A stretch of 64,000 nt of DNA from CAIWHR01 sp963823215 (GTDB lineage: Bacteria > Pseudomonadota > Gammaproteobacteria > Burkholderiales > Casimicrobiaceae). Both the position numbers and the translations under genes were made by a program. How positions within the stretch are numbered: the first letter of the stretch is position 1; every line of letters begins with the position of its first letter. Positions 43,754 to 56,996 of this stretch are shown here, one piece after another. The notes beneath the pieces are model-generated. The model was not told the DNA's origin, did no database searches, and saw only the letters and a program-made list of their open reading frames with translations. The stretch is from the NCBI GenBank assembly GCA_963823215.1, contig CAWGKT010000010.1:69814-133813 (forward strand), given 5' to 3'.

Positions 43754-44518
43754 ATGCGACCCGTAGCGCTCGTCACCGGCGGCAATCGCGGCATCGGCCG
43801 CGGCATCGCCTACGCGCTCGCCGAGAGCGGATTCGACGTCGTCATCGCCGACCTTGCGCCCACCGCCGACACCGCGGAGACGGAAGCCGGCATTGTTACT
43901 CGCGGGGCACGCTGCAACTTCGTCGCCGTCGACATCGGCGCGCTCGACACCCACGCGCGCCTGCTCGATGCGGCGTGGTCGCTCAACGGCCGCCTCGACT
44001 GCCTCGTCAACAACGCGGGCGTCTCGGTGGCCAAACGCGGAGATCTGCTCGACATCTCGCCGGAGAGTTTCGACCGGGTGCTCGGCATCAACCTGCGCGG
44101 CACGTTCTTCCTCACGCAGGCGGTCGCGCGCCGCATGCTCGCCGACACGCCGTCCGCTCATCCGCGCTCGATCATCACCATTTCGTCGGCCAACGCCGTC
44201 ATCGCGTCGCCCGACCGCGCCGAGTACTGCGTCGCCAAGGCGGGGCTCGCGATGATGACGCGGCTCTACGCGCTGCGGCTCGCCACGGCGGGCATCGGCG
44301 TCTACGAGATTCGCCCGGGCGTCATCCGCACCGACATGACCAAGGTCGCGGCCGCCAAGTACGACAAGCTGATCGCCGAGGGGCTCACGCCGATCGCGCG
44401 CTGGGGCGAGCCGGAGGACGTGGGCCGGGCGGCCGCAATGCTCGCCAAGGGCGCACTGTCGTTCGTGACGGGCGAAGCGATCAACGTCGACGGCGGCATG
44501 CACATTCAGAAATTCTGA
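43754..44518 (+). CDS. Short-chain dehydrogenase (3-ketoacyl reductase type)
   Basis: A 254-residue SDR. The cofactor loop T-G-G-N-R-G-I-G is at residues 8-15, N-N-A-G near 90, and the Y-C-V-A-K catalytic pair near 158-162; it ends I-N-V-D-G-G-M. Annotated elsewhere in such clusters as 3-oxoacyl-ACP reductase; here it would oxidise the 3-hydroxyacyl-CoA produced by the hydratases, completing a dehydrogenase-hydratase-dehydrogenase sequence. No thiolase is present in the cluster. Confidence 0.9.
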   Translation: MRPVALVTGGNRGIGRGIAYALAESGFDVVIADLAPTADTAETEAGIVTRGARCNFVAVDIGALDTHARLLDAAWSLNGRLDCLVNNAGVSVAKRGDLLDISPESFDRVLGINLRGTFFLTQAVARRMLADTPSAHPRSIITISSANAVIASPDRAEYCVAKAGLAMMTRLYALRLATAGIGVYEIRPGVIRTDMTKVAAAKYDKLIAEGLTPIARWGEPEDVGRAAAMLAKGALSFVTGEAINVDGGMHIQKF

Positions 44519-44539
44519 GGCGAGGCAGGACTCGGCAAG

Positions 44540-44560
44540 GATCGACCGCGAGGGTCGATC
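44540..44560. terminator. Hairpin after the CoA-degradation cluster
   Basis: GATCGACC (44540-44547) and GGTCGATC (44553-44560) form a perfect 8-bp stem with a 5-base loop, 22 bases after the last SDR stop. There is no T run; it may be a terminator assisted by Rho or a processing site. Confidence 0.4.
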
Positions 44561-44736
44561 TGGCCTCATGCAGCGTTTGCTCCCAGGCATCGTGCGTTCG
44601 CCAGCCACGCTCACGCGGTGAGCCACCCACCCCGTTATGATGTGCAGGGCTTGTCCTTCGTTCGATGTCGTTATCAGGCACACTTGACCTCCGCGACCCG
44701 GTAGCGCATCGCTGTTCCAAGGCCAACCCCGCACGC

Positions 44737-47700
44737 ATGCTGCAGATCCGATTCTCCAACCGCTTCGAGCACCTCGAGGGCGCACTACTTGAGGCGATGG
44801 CGACCCCGCCCGAGTCGCCGTTCGTGCGCGAGGAGATCATCGTGGGGAGCGCGGCGGTCCGACGCCGGGTCGAGCTCGCCGCGGCGGAGCGCTTCGGCAT
44901 CTGCTCGAACGTGCGGTTCTCCTTTCTGGCGCAGTGGTTGTGGCGGCAGATCGGGCACGTGGTGCCCGTCTCGGAAATGTCACCCTTCACCACGCCGCTA
45001 CTGACCTGGCGGGTACTGGGGATCTTCGGCGAGCACGGGTTCGTCGCCGCGCATCCGCCGCTCGCGGGCTACTTGCGCCACGCGGACGACGTGATGCGCT
45101 ACGAGCTCGCGGCGCGCACCGCAACGCTGCTCGAGCACTACCTCACCTACCGGCCCGACTGGCTCGCAGCGTGGCTTGCCGGCAGGCCTGCCAGGATCGA
45201 CAACCTCGACACGGCGCGCAGGGACGACGAGCGCTGGCAGGCCGCACTGTGGCGGCGCATCGCCGGCGATCTCGGCACCGACAGCCGCCATCCGTCGGTG
45301 GCCTTCTTCGACGCGATGAAGGCGATGGGGGCCGACGCCCCGGCGCGAGCGGGACTGCCCGCTGCGGCGCATGTCTTCTGCCTGCCAACCACGCCACCCC
45401 TCTACCTCGACATCCTGCACCGCCTCGCGCAGTGGATCGAACTTCGGCTGTACGTGCTCAACCCCTGCCGCGAATACTGGTTCGAGATCGTCGACCGCAA
45501 ACGCCTCGCCTGGCTCGCGGCAGAAGGCCGCGCCGACCATCACGAAGCCGGCAATCGATTGCTGGCATCGTGGGGCAGGCAGACGCAGGCCCACATCGAC
45601 CTGTTGCTCCAGGACGACAGCACCGCGGAGGTCGACGACGCCGGCTACGCGGCGAGCGAGGGCGACACGCTTCTCGCCAGGATCCAGAACGCGATACTGG
45701 ACCTGACGGATCTCACGCGCGGCAGCATCGAGCTCGCGTCCGATGATCGCAGCATCGAAGTCCACGTCTGCCACTCGACGACGCGCGAGCTGGAGGTGCT
45801 GCAGGACCAGCTGCTCGCGCTCTTCGCCGGAAGCAATCCGCCACGACCGTCCGACATCCTGGTCGTGACGCCGGACCTCGAGGCCGCGGCGCCGTTGATC
45901 GACGCGGTGTTCGCCAACGTCCCGAAGGCGCGCGCGATTCCGTACACGATCACCGGCCGGCCGGCGAGCGCGCTCAATCCCGTCGCGCAGGCGCTGCTGT
46001 CGGTACTCGCCGTTGCGACGTCGCGCTTCCCGGCGAGCGCCGTGTTCGAGCTATTGCAGCAGCCGGTCATCGCGCGCCGGTTCGCGATCGGCAACACGGA
46101 GCTCGAGGCCATCCACGCATGGATCGGCGCAGCGGGCATCCGCTGGGGCATCGACGGCCGCCATCGCGCGGAGCTCGGCCTGCCGGAGACCGGCCGTCAC
46201 AGTTTCGAGGACGGACTCGATCGCCTGTACCTGGGCTACGCGTTGCCCGCCTCCGTCACAATGCCGGTGAACGAGCGCCTGGCGGCCGGCAATCCGGAGG
46301 GTTCCGCCGCGCTGGCGCTGGGCAGCTTTCGCGAATTCATCCGCGGGCTCGAGCGCCTGCATGCCGATCTCGCCAAGGCGAAATCGCCGGACGACTGGCG
46401 GCAGACGCTCTCCAGCGTGGTCGACAACTTCGTCGCGTCCACGGGCGACGAGATCGACGCCGACCGCGAGACCGCCGCCGGCATCCGCGAACTCCACGCC
46501 AACATGACGCACGGCGGGTTGAGCGAGCCGTTGAGCGTCGACGTCGTCCGCACGGCGCTGACCGCGCTGCTCGACGACCCGACGAGGGGCGGCATCCCCG
46601 GCGGCGCCGTCACCTTCGCGGCGATGGCGAGCCTGCGCAACCTCCCCTATCGCGTCGTCTGCGCGATCGGCTTGAACGACGGCGCCTTCCCCTCGACGTC
46701 GCGCCCCAGCGAATTCGACCTGATGGCGCGCGACCCGCGCCGCGGCGACCGCCAGCGCCGCGTCGACGAGCGCAACGTCTTCCTCGACCTCCTTCTCGCC
46801 GCGCGCGAGCGGCTGTACCTCAGTTACACGGGGAAGAGCGTGCGCGACAACTCGCCGCTGCCGCCGTCGGTCCTGGTCGCGGAGCTGCTCGATTACTGCG
46901 CCGCGGCCATCGACGACGGCGCCGTTCTCGCCGGAATCGCTGCAAGACGGCGCGGCAGCGGCTCACCGTCGAGCATCCGCTGCAGTCCGTTCTCGCTCGA
47001 CTACTTCGAGCCGAATGCCGATCCGCGCCGCCGCAGCTTCAACGACGAGTATTGCGCTGCGCTGCAGGCAGCGACTCGCCGCGCCGTCGACGCCCTCCGG
47101 GCCCGGCCGGTCGCGCGCGACGATCGCCGATGAGTCCGCTGACGATGGCGCCGACGACGACGAGAACGAAGCGTGCGGAGCCGCAGGAACGATTCTTCGC
47201 GCTACCGCTCGCCAAGGCCGGCCCGGAGTTCCACGAGGTCACGCTGGGCAACCTCGCCCGCTTCTTCGGCAACCCATGCCGCTACCTGCTCCGGGCGCGT
47301 CTCGGCATCGTGCTCCCCGAAGGCGACGAGGAATTGCAGGACGACGAGCCTTTCGTTCCCGATTGGCCTTCGCGCGACGCCCTCGCGCAACGCGTGCTGC
47401 CCCGCCTGCTCGAGCGGCGAAGCGGTTACCGGGTTGCTCGCATTCGCGCGCGCCGGGATCGAATATCCGGCGGGGCGCCTCGGCGAGCTCGAGCTGGAGC
47501 AGGAGCTGCAGCGCCTTGATCACTTTCGCGCGCGCGCTCGCGCCGCGTGCTCGCGGAACCGACCGCTCGAACCCGTCAGCACGACGCTCGAATTCACGCT
47601 CGACGGCGAACCGTGGCGCCTGACCGGCGACTTCGGCGATTTGCGCAAGAGCGGACTCGTCCGCTACCGCTACGACGACGCGCGCGCCAGCGATTACCTC

Positions 47701-48117
47701 GACGGCTGGCTCGAGCACCTGTTCCTCAATGCAATGGCAGCTGCCCGAGGTCGTGCCGCGAACGACGTGGCACTCGCGCGACGGCCACTACACTCTGCGC
47801 CGCGTCGAGGACGCGCGGCGCCAGCTCGAGGCGCTGCTCCGGCTCTACCGCGACGGGCTGCACCGTCCGCTGCACTTCTTTCCGAAATCCGCGTGGACCT
47901 ACATGACCGGAGGCAAGAGCCTGTCCAAGGCCGCTGAGCACGTGGCAGAGCACGCCCTTCCGTCCCTACGGCGAAGATCGCGACGCCGGCCTACCGCCTG
48001 GCGCTGCGCGGCGTGGACGACCCGCTCGATGCCGAATTCGTCGAGTGCGCGACGACGGTCTTCGCGACGCTGCTCGAAGTCGTCGAAGACGACCGGCTGC
48101 GAGAGGCGTCCGCATGA
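44737..48117 (+). CDS. recC: Exodeoxyribonuclease V gamma chain RecC, frameshifted
   Basis: About 1,120 codons, the normal RecC length. The first 740 residues read cleanly: M-L-Q-I-R-F-S-N-R-F-E at the start, R-F-S-F-L-A-Q-W-L-W near 65-74, and L-P-Y-R-V-V-C-A-I-G-L-N-D-G-A-F-P-S near 643-660. Beyond about 46940 the frame changes repeatedly (about 46940, 46985, 47120, 47430, 47730, 47960), but RecC-like sequence such as N-L-A-R-F-F-G-N-P-C-R-Y-L-L-R-A-R and D-E-P-F persists to a stop at 48115-48117 that overlaps the recB start (ATGA). RecC recognises Chi and feeds DNA to RecB and RecD. The start at 44737 is preferred to an ATG 72 bases upstream because it matches the family N-terminus. Confidence 0.85.
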
Positions 48118-51100
48118 AAGCTCCCACCGAATTCGACGTCTTCAACTGCAGACTCGACGGCATCAACCTGATCGAGGCTTCGGCCGGCACCGGCAAGACC
48201 TGGAACATTTGCGGCCTCTACCTGCGGCTGCTGCTGGAGCGCGACCTCGAGGTGCAGCAGATCCTCGTCGTGACGTTCACCAACGCGGCCACCGCGGAGC
48301 TGCGCGAGCGCATCCGCTCGCGGATCGTCGAGACGCTGGCTTAGCTGCGCGACGGCGACGCAGGCCGGGCCCTCCGGCGACCCGTTCGTTGCGGAACTGG
48401 TCCGGCGGTCGAGCAGCGCACCGGCTTCGGCCGCCCGAAACTCGCCCTGACCCTCGACAAGGCGCTGCAGTACTTCGACGAAGCCGCGATCTTCACCATC
48501 CACGGCTTCTGCCAGCGCGCGCTCGCCGACGCGTCGTTTTCCGCCGGCCTGCCCTTCTCGCTCGAGCTCGTTACCGACGACAGCGAGATGGCGATGGCGG
48601 CCGTCCACGATTTCTGGCGCCGCCGCGTCGCCAGCGACAGCTGCCCGCCGGAGCTCGCCGCCAACCTGCTGGAGAGGAAAGACACGCCCGAGAAATACGC
48701 GAAGCTGCTGCGGCGCAGCCTCGCCAAGCCGCTGGCGAAGAATCTGTGGCCGGCGGGCATCGATGCGCCGGCGGCGCATCGACACGACGCGGCGTCGACC
48801 ACGGCATACGAGGCGGCACGAGGACTCTGGGCGACACAGCGCGAGGCGATCGTCGCGACTCGTCACGGAGATCGATCCCGGCACTCCACAAAGGCTCGTA
48901 CACGGAGCGAGCGATCGACCGTGCCGCCGGTGGTTGGGACACCTATTTCGACGAAGCCGCGCCGCTCGCCTCGCTCGACGCCGACAGCGAAGCCCGATCT
49001 GCTGTCGGGTTCCCGGCTGACGCAGCGCACGAACAAGAATCGGATGCCCCCGACCCACCCGTTCTTCGACGCAGCCGACGCCCTGCTCGCCGCCCGCGCC
49101 GCGATCACCGAGAGAGCTCGATCGTCGCCCGCCTGCGCCTGATCCGCGACCTGATCGACACCGTCGGCCCGGACCTGCGCCGACGCAAGCACGAGCGGCG
49201 CGTGATCTCCTTCGACGACATGCTCTACAACCTCCACGCCGCGCTCGAAGAGCGGCGATCATCCCGAGCTGGCGTCGTCGCTGCGCGAGAAATTCCCGGT
49301 GGCGCTGATCGACGAATTCCAGGACACCGATCCGCTGCAGTTCGCGATCTTCGATCGCATCTACGGCAAGGGCCGGCTGCCGGCGTTTCTCGTCGGCGAT
49401 CCCAAGCAGGCGATCTACAGCTTCCGCAACGCCGACCTGCACGCGTACCTGCGCGCGCGCACAGAGCGCCTCTGCCGAGTCTACACGCTCGCCGCCAACC
49501 AGCGCTCGACGCAAGGACTGATCGAGGCGCTGAACGGGCTCTTCTCGACCAACCCGGACGCCTTCATGCTGGAGGGCCTCGACTATCACCCGGTCACGAT
49601 GGGCGACAAGGCGCGCAAGCCCTTCGCCGACAGGACAGCGAAGCGCGCCGATCTGCAGGTGTGGATGCTCCCGCCGACACCTGAAGGCATACCCGTCTCC
49701 AAGACAGACGCCAGGAGGTTCGCCGCGCAGCGCGACGGCCGCCGAAATCGCGCGGCTCGTCACCGAAGGCGACCAAGGGTCGCATCACCATCGGCGAGCG
49801 CCGCGCTACGGCCCGGCGACATCGCGGTGCTGGTCCGCACCCACGCGCAGGGCAGCGAGGTGAAGCGCGAGCTGGCCACGCTCGGGATCGGCAGCGTCGA
49901 GCTGTCGCAGGCGAGCGTCTTCCAGTCGCCCGACGCCGAGGAGGTCGAGCGCGTGCTGATCGCGATCAACCAGCCGTCGCGCGACGCGCTGCTGCGCGGC
50001 GCGCTCGCCACCGAGATGATGGGCTGCGACGCGGCCAGAGTCGCCGCGATCTCGGCCGATGAAGCCGACGCTCATGGGCTACCTGCAGCGCTTCGCCGAT
50101 TACCGCGACCTCTGGCTGCGCCAGGGCGTGGGCGTGATGTACCGCAAGTTCCTGTCCGACGAGAAGGTCAGCGCGCGGATGCTCCGCCGCGACGACGGCG
50201 AGCGCCGCCTCACCAACCTGCTGCACCTGGGCGAGCAGATCCACCAGGCGGCCGCGACGCACGAATCGCCGGACGCGCTGCTGCGCTGGCTGGCGACGAA
50301 GCGCCGCGATGGCGCCGCCGACGAAGTCGCGCAGCTGCGCCTGGAATCCGACCGCAATCTCGTCAAGATCGTCACCATCCACAAGGCGAAGGGTCTCGAG
50401 TTCCCAATCGTGTTCTGCCCGTTCCTGTGGGACGGGCAGCATCCGTTTGGCGCGGCCGAAGCCGGAAGGACGCGAATACCACGACGATGAGGGCACGGCG
50501 ATCGTCGACTTCCGGAGCGACGACGAACTGGGGCCGACAGGGCGCGGACATTGCAGATCGGATCGAGCTCGAGGACGTCGGCCGAATCGCTGCGCCTTAT
50601 CTACGTGGCGCTGACGCGCGCGGTCTATCGGTGCTACGTGATTGCCGGCACCTACACGACAGACGGGTGGCACGGGCGCCGTCTGCCGAGAGCATCAAGA
50701 GCCTCCTCAACTGGCTCGTCGCCGGCGGCAACCAATCGCCATCGGCCTGGCTCAATGCGCAGAAGCGCTGTCCGCCGACATCGCCGGCGCATGGCGAGAG
50801 TTGGCCGGGCGTCTGTCTCCCCATCTCGCCCTCGCGCCGCTGCCCGGTCGCGCGCGGCACGCCGGTCGCGCTGGCCAGACCCGAGCCCGAATCGCTCACC
50901 GCCCTGCCCCCGCCGAAGACGATCGCCGCCCGCGTGGCGCTTCAGCAGCTTTTCCGGCCTTTCCAGCGACGCGAAGAGCGAGGCCGCGGCGAACGACCAC
51001 GACGCGCGGATCGCGGACGCGACGAGGAGCATCGGCGCGCCGCCTCCGAACATCGCGCCGGACGACATCCTGCGCTTTCCGCGCGGCGTGAGCGCTGGCG

Positions 51101-51822
51101 AGTGCCTGCACGCGATCTTCGAGTGCATCGACTTTACCGCCCCGGCCGGCTGGAACGACGCCATCGGCCGCGGCCTCGCCGCGCATCCGCAATTCGTCAC
51201 CGCCGTGCGCGCGACCGAGCAATCGGCGCTGCTCGCGAGCATGACCGCACGGATGCTGAATGACGTAACGCGCACGACGCTGCCGGACGGCATCGTTCTC
51301 GCGTCCATCCCCACCACGCGCCGCCTCACCGAGCTCGAATTCAGCCTGCCTCTGCCGCACCTGTCGGCGCACGCGCTCAACGCTGCCCTCAGGAGCCTCG
51401 GCTACGACGTGCCGCGCCTCGCGTTCCACGATCTCGAAGGGTACTTGAAGGGCTACATCGATCTCGTCTTCGAGTACGGCGGCCGCTACTACGTGCTCGA
51501 CTGGAAATCGAACCACCTCGGTTACGCACCCTTCGACTACAGCCCGGCAGCGCTCCGGGCGGCGATGGCCGAGCACAGCTACCACCTGCAATACCTTCTC
51601 TATTCGCTGGCCGTCGACCGCTACCTCAGGCACCGCGTGCCGGGCTACCGCCACGACACGCATTTCGGCGGCGTGCTCTACCTCTTCGTGCGCGGCGTTC
51701 GGCCTGATTGGCGCAACGCCGACGGAACCCCGACGGGCGTGTTCCACCATCGACCGACGGCAGCGACACTCGCGCTGCTCGACGCGCTGTTCGCCAAAGA
51801 GCCGGCGAAGGTGGGACCATGA
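48114..51822 (+). CDS. recB: Exodeoxyribonuclease V beta chain RecB, heavily frameshifted
   Basis: The span (1,236 codons) equals a full RecB. It begins with F-D-V-F-N-C and the Walker A E-A-S-A-G-T-G-K-T-W near residue 24, then an in-frame TAG at 48342 breaks it. Coding similarity continues in shifting frames: I-F-T-I-H-G-F-C-Q-R-A-L; the Walker B L-I-D-E-F-Q-D-T-D-P near 49305-49330; G-D-P-K-Q-A-I-Y-S-F-R-N-A; T-I-H-K-A-K-G-L-E-F near 50377-50406; and the nuclease motif V-L-D-W-K-S-N near 51490-51510, whose D and K are catalytic. At least eight shifts are needed. All key motifs survive, so technical error is more likely than decay. RecB is the 3'-5' helicase and nuclease of RecBCD. Confidence 0.85.
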
Positions 51823-53675
51823 GCGCGGCGTTCATCCAGACACCCGACCAGGCGCTCGCCGAGGGCTTCGCCCATCACGTCGTGCGCTGGGCCCGCGAGC
51901 GCGACGCCCCCCGCCACACTCTCGACGCGCTGCGGACAGCAGCGCGCGCGACGAGCCTCGCCACGGCCTCGGGTCACGTGTGCACTTATCTCGCCGACAT
52001 CGTCGCGGCCGCCGAGGACCTCGATGAGTCCGCGTTGCGCCGCGCGCTGCTCGAGTCCGGGATGGTCGGCACGCCGGAGACGCCGGCTGCGCACCCGCTG
52101 ATCCTCGACGACGACGGCGCCTCTACCTGCACCGCTATTTCGATTACGAGCGCCGGCTGGCGCAGCGGCTGATGCAGCGTGCGGCGATCAAGACGAGCGC
52201 CATCGGCAACAACGCGAAGGCGCTCCTCGACTGCCTGTTCGCCGCCAATGCGAACCGGCTGGAAAATCGCCCCGACTGGCAGAAGATCGCGACGGCATTG
52301 GCGCTCGAACGGCCCCTGACGATCATCAGCGGCGGCCCCGGCACCGGCAAGACGACCACCGTCGTCAACGTGCTAGCCTGCGTACTCGTCGGCAATCCGG
52401 ACTGCCGGATCCGCCTGGCGGCCCCGACCGGCAAGGCCGCCGCGCGGATGCTGGAAGCGATCCGCAATGCCGCCGCTCACCTGCCCGCTCGACCTGCGCG
52501 AGCGCCTGCCCACGGAGTCGTTCACCGTTCACCGCCTGCTGGGCGTGCTGCCCGACTCCAACGACTTCCGCCACCACGCCGGCAACCCGCTGCCGATCGA
52601 TCTCCTCGTCGTCGACGAGGCGTCGATGCTGGACCTGGCGCTCGCCACCAGGCTGATCGAGGCCGTGCCGCCCGCGGCGCGCATCATTCTGCTGGGCGAC
52701 AAGGACCAGCTCGCCGCTGTCGAATCCGGCGCCGTGTTCTCGGAACTCTCGGCCGATCCGACGCTGAGCAACGCGTGCGTCGAGCGGCTCTCCACCGTCA
52801 CCGGCATTCCCGCCGCGCGCATCGTGTCCGCGGCGCCGATCAAGCCGACGCGCCTCGCCGACAGCGTCGTCTGGCTCACCGAGAACTTCCGCTTCGCAAA
52901 GGACTCCGGCATCGGTCGCCTCGCCGCGCACGTCAATGCCGGCGAGGCGCAAGGCGCGATCGACTTCCTGCGCTCGCGCGCCGATCCGGCGCTCGAATGG
53001 ATCGAGGACGCAAACCCCGTCCCGCAGGCCGCCTCGGTCCAGCGGATCATCGACGGAATGACGGCGTACATCGATGCCGCGCGCGCCGACCTCGGCAAAA
53101 AGGCGGCGCTGTTCGACGCGCTGGGACGTTTCCGCGTGCTGTGCGCCGAGCGCGAGGGCCCGCGCGGCGTGGTCGCGATCAACCGGCTCGTCGGGCAGCA
53201 CTTCCGCAAGACGCTCGACCATCCGCTCGATCCCGGCGGCCGCTCCGAGTGGTATCCGGGCCGCCCCGTGATGGTGCTCGCCAACGACTACGTGCTGAAG
53301 CTCTTCAACGGCGACGTCGGCATCGTCCTGCCCGATGGTTCGGAAACGCTGATGGTGCACTTTCCGGACGGCGACGGCGGCTTCAGGACCGTCGCACCAC
53401 TGCGCCTCCCGGAGCACGAAACGGCGTTCGCCACGACGGTGCACAAGGCGCAGGGCTCGGAGTTCGACCGGGTGCTGCTGATGCTGCCAGCGAAGCCCAA
53501 TCGCGTCGTGACGCGGGAGCTGCTCTACACCGCGGTGACGCGGTCGCGGTCTGGCGTCGCGATTGTCGGCGGGGTCGAAGTGGTGGAGAAGGCGATCGCG
53601 ACGCCGACGCGGCGGCATTCGGGGTTGGTGGCGCGACTCGATGAAGCGGGCGAGAGACCCTCAAAACGGATCTGA
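51819..53675 (+). CDS. recD: Exodeoxyribonuclease V alpha chain RecD, frameshifted
   Basis: About 618 codons, normal for RecD. The ATG at 51819 overlaps the recB stop. Walker A G-G-P-G-T-G-K-T-T-T is at about 52332-52361, Walker B V-V-D-E-A-S-M-L at about 52610-52633, and T-V-H-K-A-Q-G-S-E-F near 53440-53469 is helicase motif V; the C-terminus L-L-Y-T-A-V-T-R-S-R is standard. Two shifts are needed, near 52115 and near 52480. RecD is the 5'-3' helicase of the complex. Gene order recC-recB-recD with 4-base overlaps differs from E. coli, where ptrA separates recC and recB. Confidence 0.88.
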
Positions 53676-53763
53676 GGGAAATAGCCTTGTCCAATGGAGT
53701 TTGAGTCTGAGCGAGTGAGCGCCTATTAGCGGCAACAGCACGCCGCTTGGTGCAACGCGGCGG

Positions 53764-53792
53764 TTGACAATCGTTCTCAACACGCGCAAATT
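53764..53792 (+). promoter_or_regulatory. Promoter of the small secreted protein gene
   Basis: TTGACA (53764-53769) matches the -35 consensus fully; CAAATT (53787-53792) lies 17 bases on as a weak -10. Transcription would start near 53799, 25 bases before the ATG at 53824. Confidence 0.55.
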
Positions 53793-53823
53793 ACCGTTGG
53801 GTCCTTTTCAGAAGGAGATAGCC

Positions 53824-54087
53824 ATGAAGAAATTGACAACGGCCGCCTCAGTGGTCCTCATCGGCTTTGCTCCGGCACTCGGTGCGGAGTGCGGCCACGA
53901 CGCCTCGTCGTCGGCCTCGGCCACGCCACCCGCGCAGCTGGTCTCGGCACCGGCACCTGCAGCGTCCAAGGCGCCCAACTCGACGGCCTTGGTCGCGCCT
54001 GCAACCAAGAAGACCGCGAAGCAAGTCGCGGACAAGTCCAGGGAACCCGCCACCGGCGCCAAGGTCGCGGTCGCGTCCATCAAGTAG
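53824..54087 (+). CDS. Small secreted Ala/Ser/Pro/Lys-rich protein of unknown function
   Basis: An 87-residue protein. A Sec signal peptide (K-K at 2-3, hydrophobic 5-20, cleavage after P-A-L-G-A near 21) is followed by a low-complexity chain rich in Ala, Ser, Pro and, towards the end, Lys. One cysteine, C23, lies right after the predicted cleavage site, but the A-L-G-A-E-C order is not a good lipobox. AAGGAG sits 9 bases before the ATG at 53824. The gene has its own consensus promoter and a strong terminator, so it is a well-expressed single-gene unit. No family recognised; it resembles the small alanine-rich periplasmic proteins seen in many betaproteobacteria. Confidence 0.7.
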   Translation: MKKLTTAASVVLIGFAPALGAECGHDASSSASATPPAQLVSAPAPAASKAPNSTALVAPATKKTAKQVADKSREPATGAKVAVASIK

Positions 54088-54105
54088 GCCGCTCCGGAGT
54101 TCAGG

Positions 54106-54130
54106 AAAAGCCCGCCCGGTGCGGGCTTTT
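54106..54130 (+). terminator. Strong rho-independent terminator
   Basis: GCCCGC (54110-54115) pairs with GCGGGC (54121-54126) around a five-base loop, flanked by AAAA and TTTTCTTT, which extend the pairing. It ends the small secreted protein gene and, by symmetry, can also serve the convergent HIT gene. Confidence 0.85.
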
Positions 54131-54179
54131 CTTTGGGGCATCATGGTCGCGACGCGATGGATGCGTGACAGCGCCCGCG

Positions 54180-54590
54180 TCACGGCTTGTTCCAGTACCG
54201 GGCGCGCTCCGGGATGATCCAGCGCACGCCGCCGCGAGGGTCGGGGATGTCGCCTCGGTAGCGAGGTATCAGATGCAGATGAACGTGCGGCACCGTCTGC
54301 CCGGCAGCAGGGCCGTCGTTGACGCCGAGATTGAATCCATCCGGGGCGTGCTTTCCGATCACTATACGGCGCGCGTCGTCGGCGAGACGCAGCATCTCTT
54401 CGCGCTCCGCCAGCGTTAGCTCGAACCAAGACGCGACGTGCCGGCGCGGGACGATCAGCACGTGGCCGGGGTTGAGCGGGTAGCTGTCCCACAGCGCCAT
54501 CGCGGCGTCGCCCCCGATCACGATCCGTTCCGCGGACGGATTGCAGAACGGGCACGGCTTTACGGGTTGGGTCACGGGTGTCTCTCGCAT
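54180..54590 (-). CDS. HIT-family hydrolase
   Basis: A 136-residue histidine-triad protein. C-P-F-C near residues 13-16 is an N-terminal pair often found in this group, and H-V-H-L-H-L-I-P-R near 101-109 is the catalytic triad; N-P-G-H-V-L-I-V-P is the upstream conserved strand. HIT proteins hydrolyse nucleotide phosphoramidates or dinucleoside polyphosphates in the cytosol. Substrate not determinable. The gene converges on the terminator at 54106-54130. Confidence 0.92.
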   Translation of the reverse strand: MRETPVTQPVKPCPFCNPSAERIVIGGDAAMALWDSYPLNPGHVLIVPRRHVASWFELTLAEREEMLRLADDARRIVIGKHAPDGFNLGVNDGPAAGQTVPHVHLHLIPRYRGDIPDPRGGVRWIIPERARYWNKP

Positions 54591-54675
54591 GGCGCCAGAA
54601 TCAAGAGTGAACCGGGGCTGGTGGATACCCCGGACCGCCCGACCGGGGGAATCTGCCCGCCCCGCCCTACCCCGC

Positions 54676-54912
54676 CTACAATTTCTTGTGATTGCCGTTG
54701 CAGAACGGCGCCGTCCCGGTGTGCTTGCAGCCGCACAGATAGACCGTCTTCGGTTCGGTCACCGTAAACTTCGTCGGCGTGAAGCCGGTGTCTTTGTGCG
54801 AGCCATCGCAGAAAGGCTGGTTCTTCGAGCGTCCGCAGGCGCACCAGCGGTAGTCACCGGGTTTCAGGTCGACTGCATACGGCCCTTTCTGGGCGATTAC
54901 GCGATCCGTCAT
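54676..54912 (-). CDS. Double CDGSH iron-sulfur protein
   Basis: A 78-residue protein with two mitoNEET-like zinc-finger-sized motifs: C-A-C-G-R-S-K-N-Q-P-F-C-D-G-S-H near residues 28-43 and C-G-C-K-H-T-G-T-A-P-F-C-N-G-N-H near 59-74. Each supplies three cysteines and one histidine for a [2Fe-2S] cluster; in the second the D-G-S is N-G-N. The start at 54912 has GGAG nearby; longer frames are not supported. Bacterial proteins of this type are small cytosolic electron carriers or redox sensors. Confidence 0.93.
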   Translation of the reverse strand: MTDRVIAQKGPYAVDLKPGDYRWCACGRSKNQPFCDGSHKDTGFTPTKFTVTEPKTVYLCGCKHTGTAPFCNGNHKKL

Positions 54913-55013
54913 GGTGGTCTCCTCGGCCTTTGCGCTCCAGTATCCGTCCACTGACCTGCGGCAAAGCTTATCCTCGATCAAGGTCCCGGACAAACAGGTG
55001 AGGCGCGCATCGC

Positions 55014-56966
<1,953 letters not shown>

Positions 56967-56996
56967 TGCGCCCGGTGCTTCAGGGCCGGAAACCCG

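Noticed and set aside
47991..49763. Long minus-strand frame over recB
   Set aside because: Compositional shadow; recB helicase motifs run through the plus strand over the same bases.
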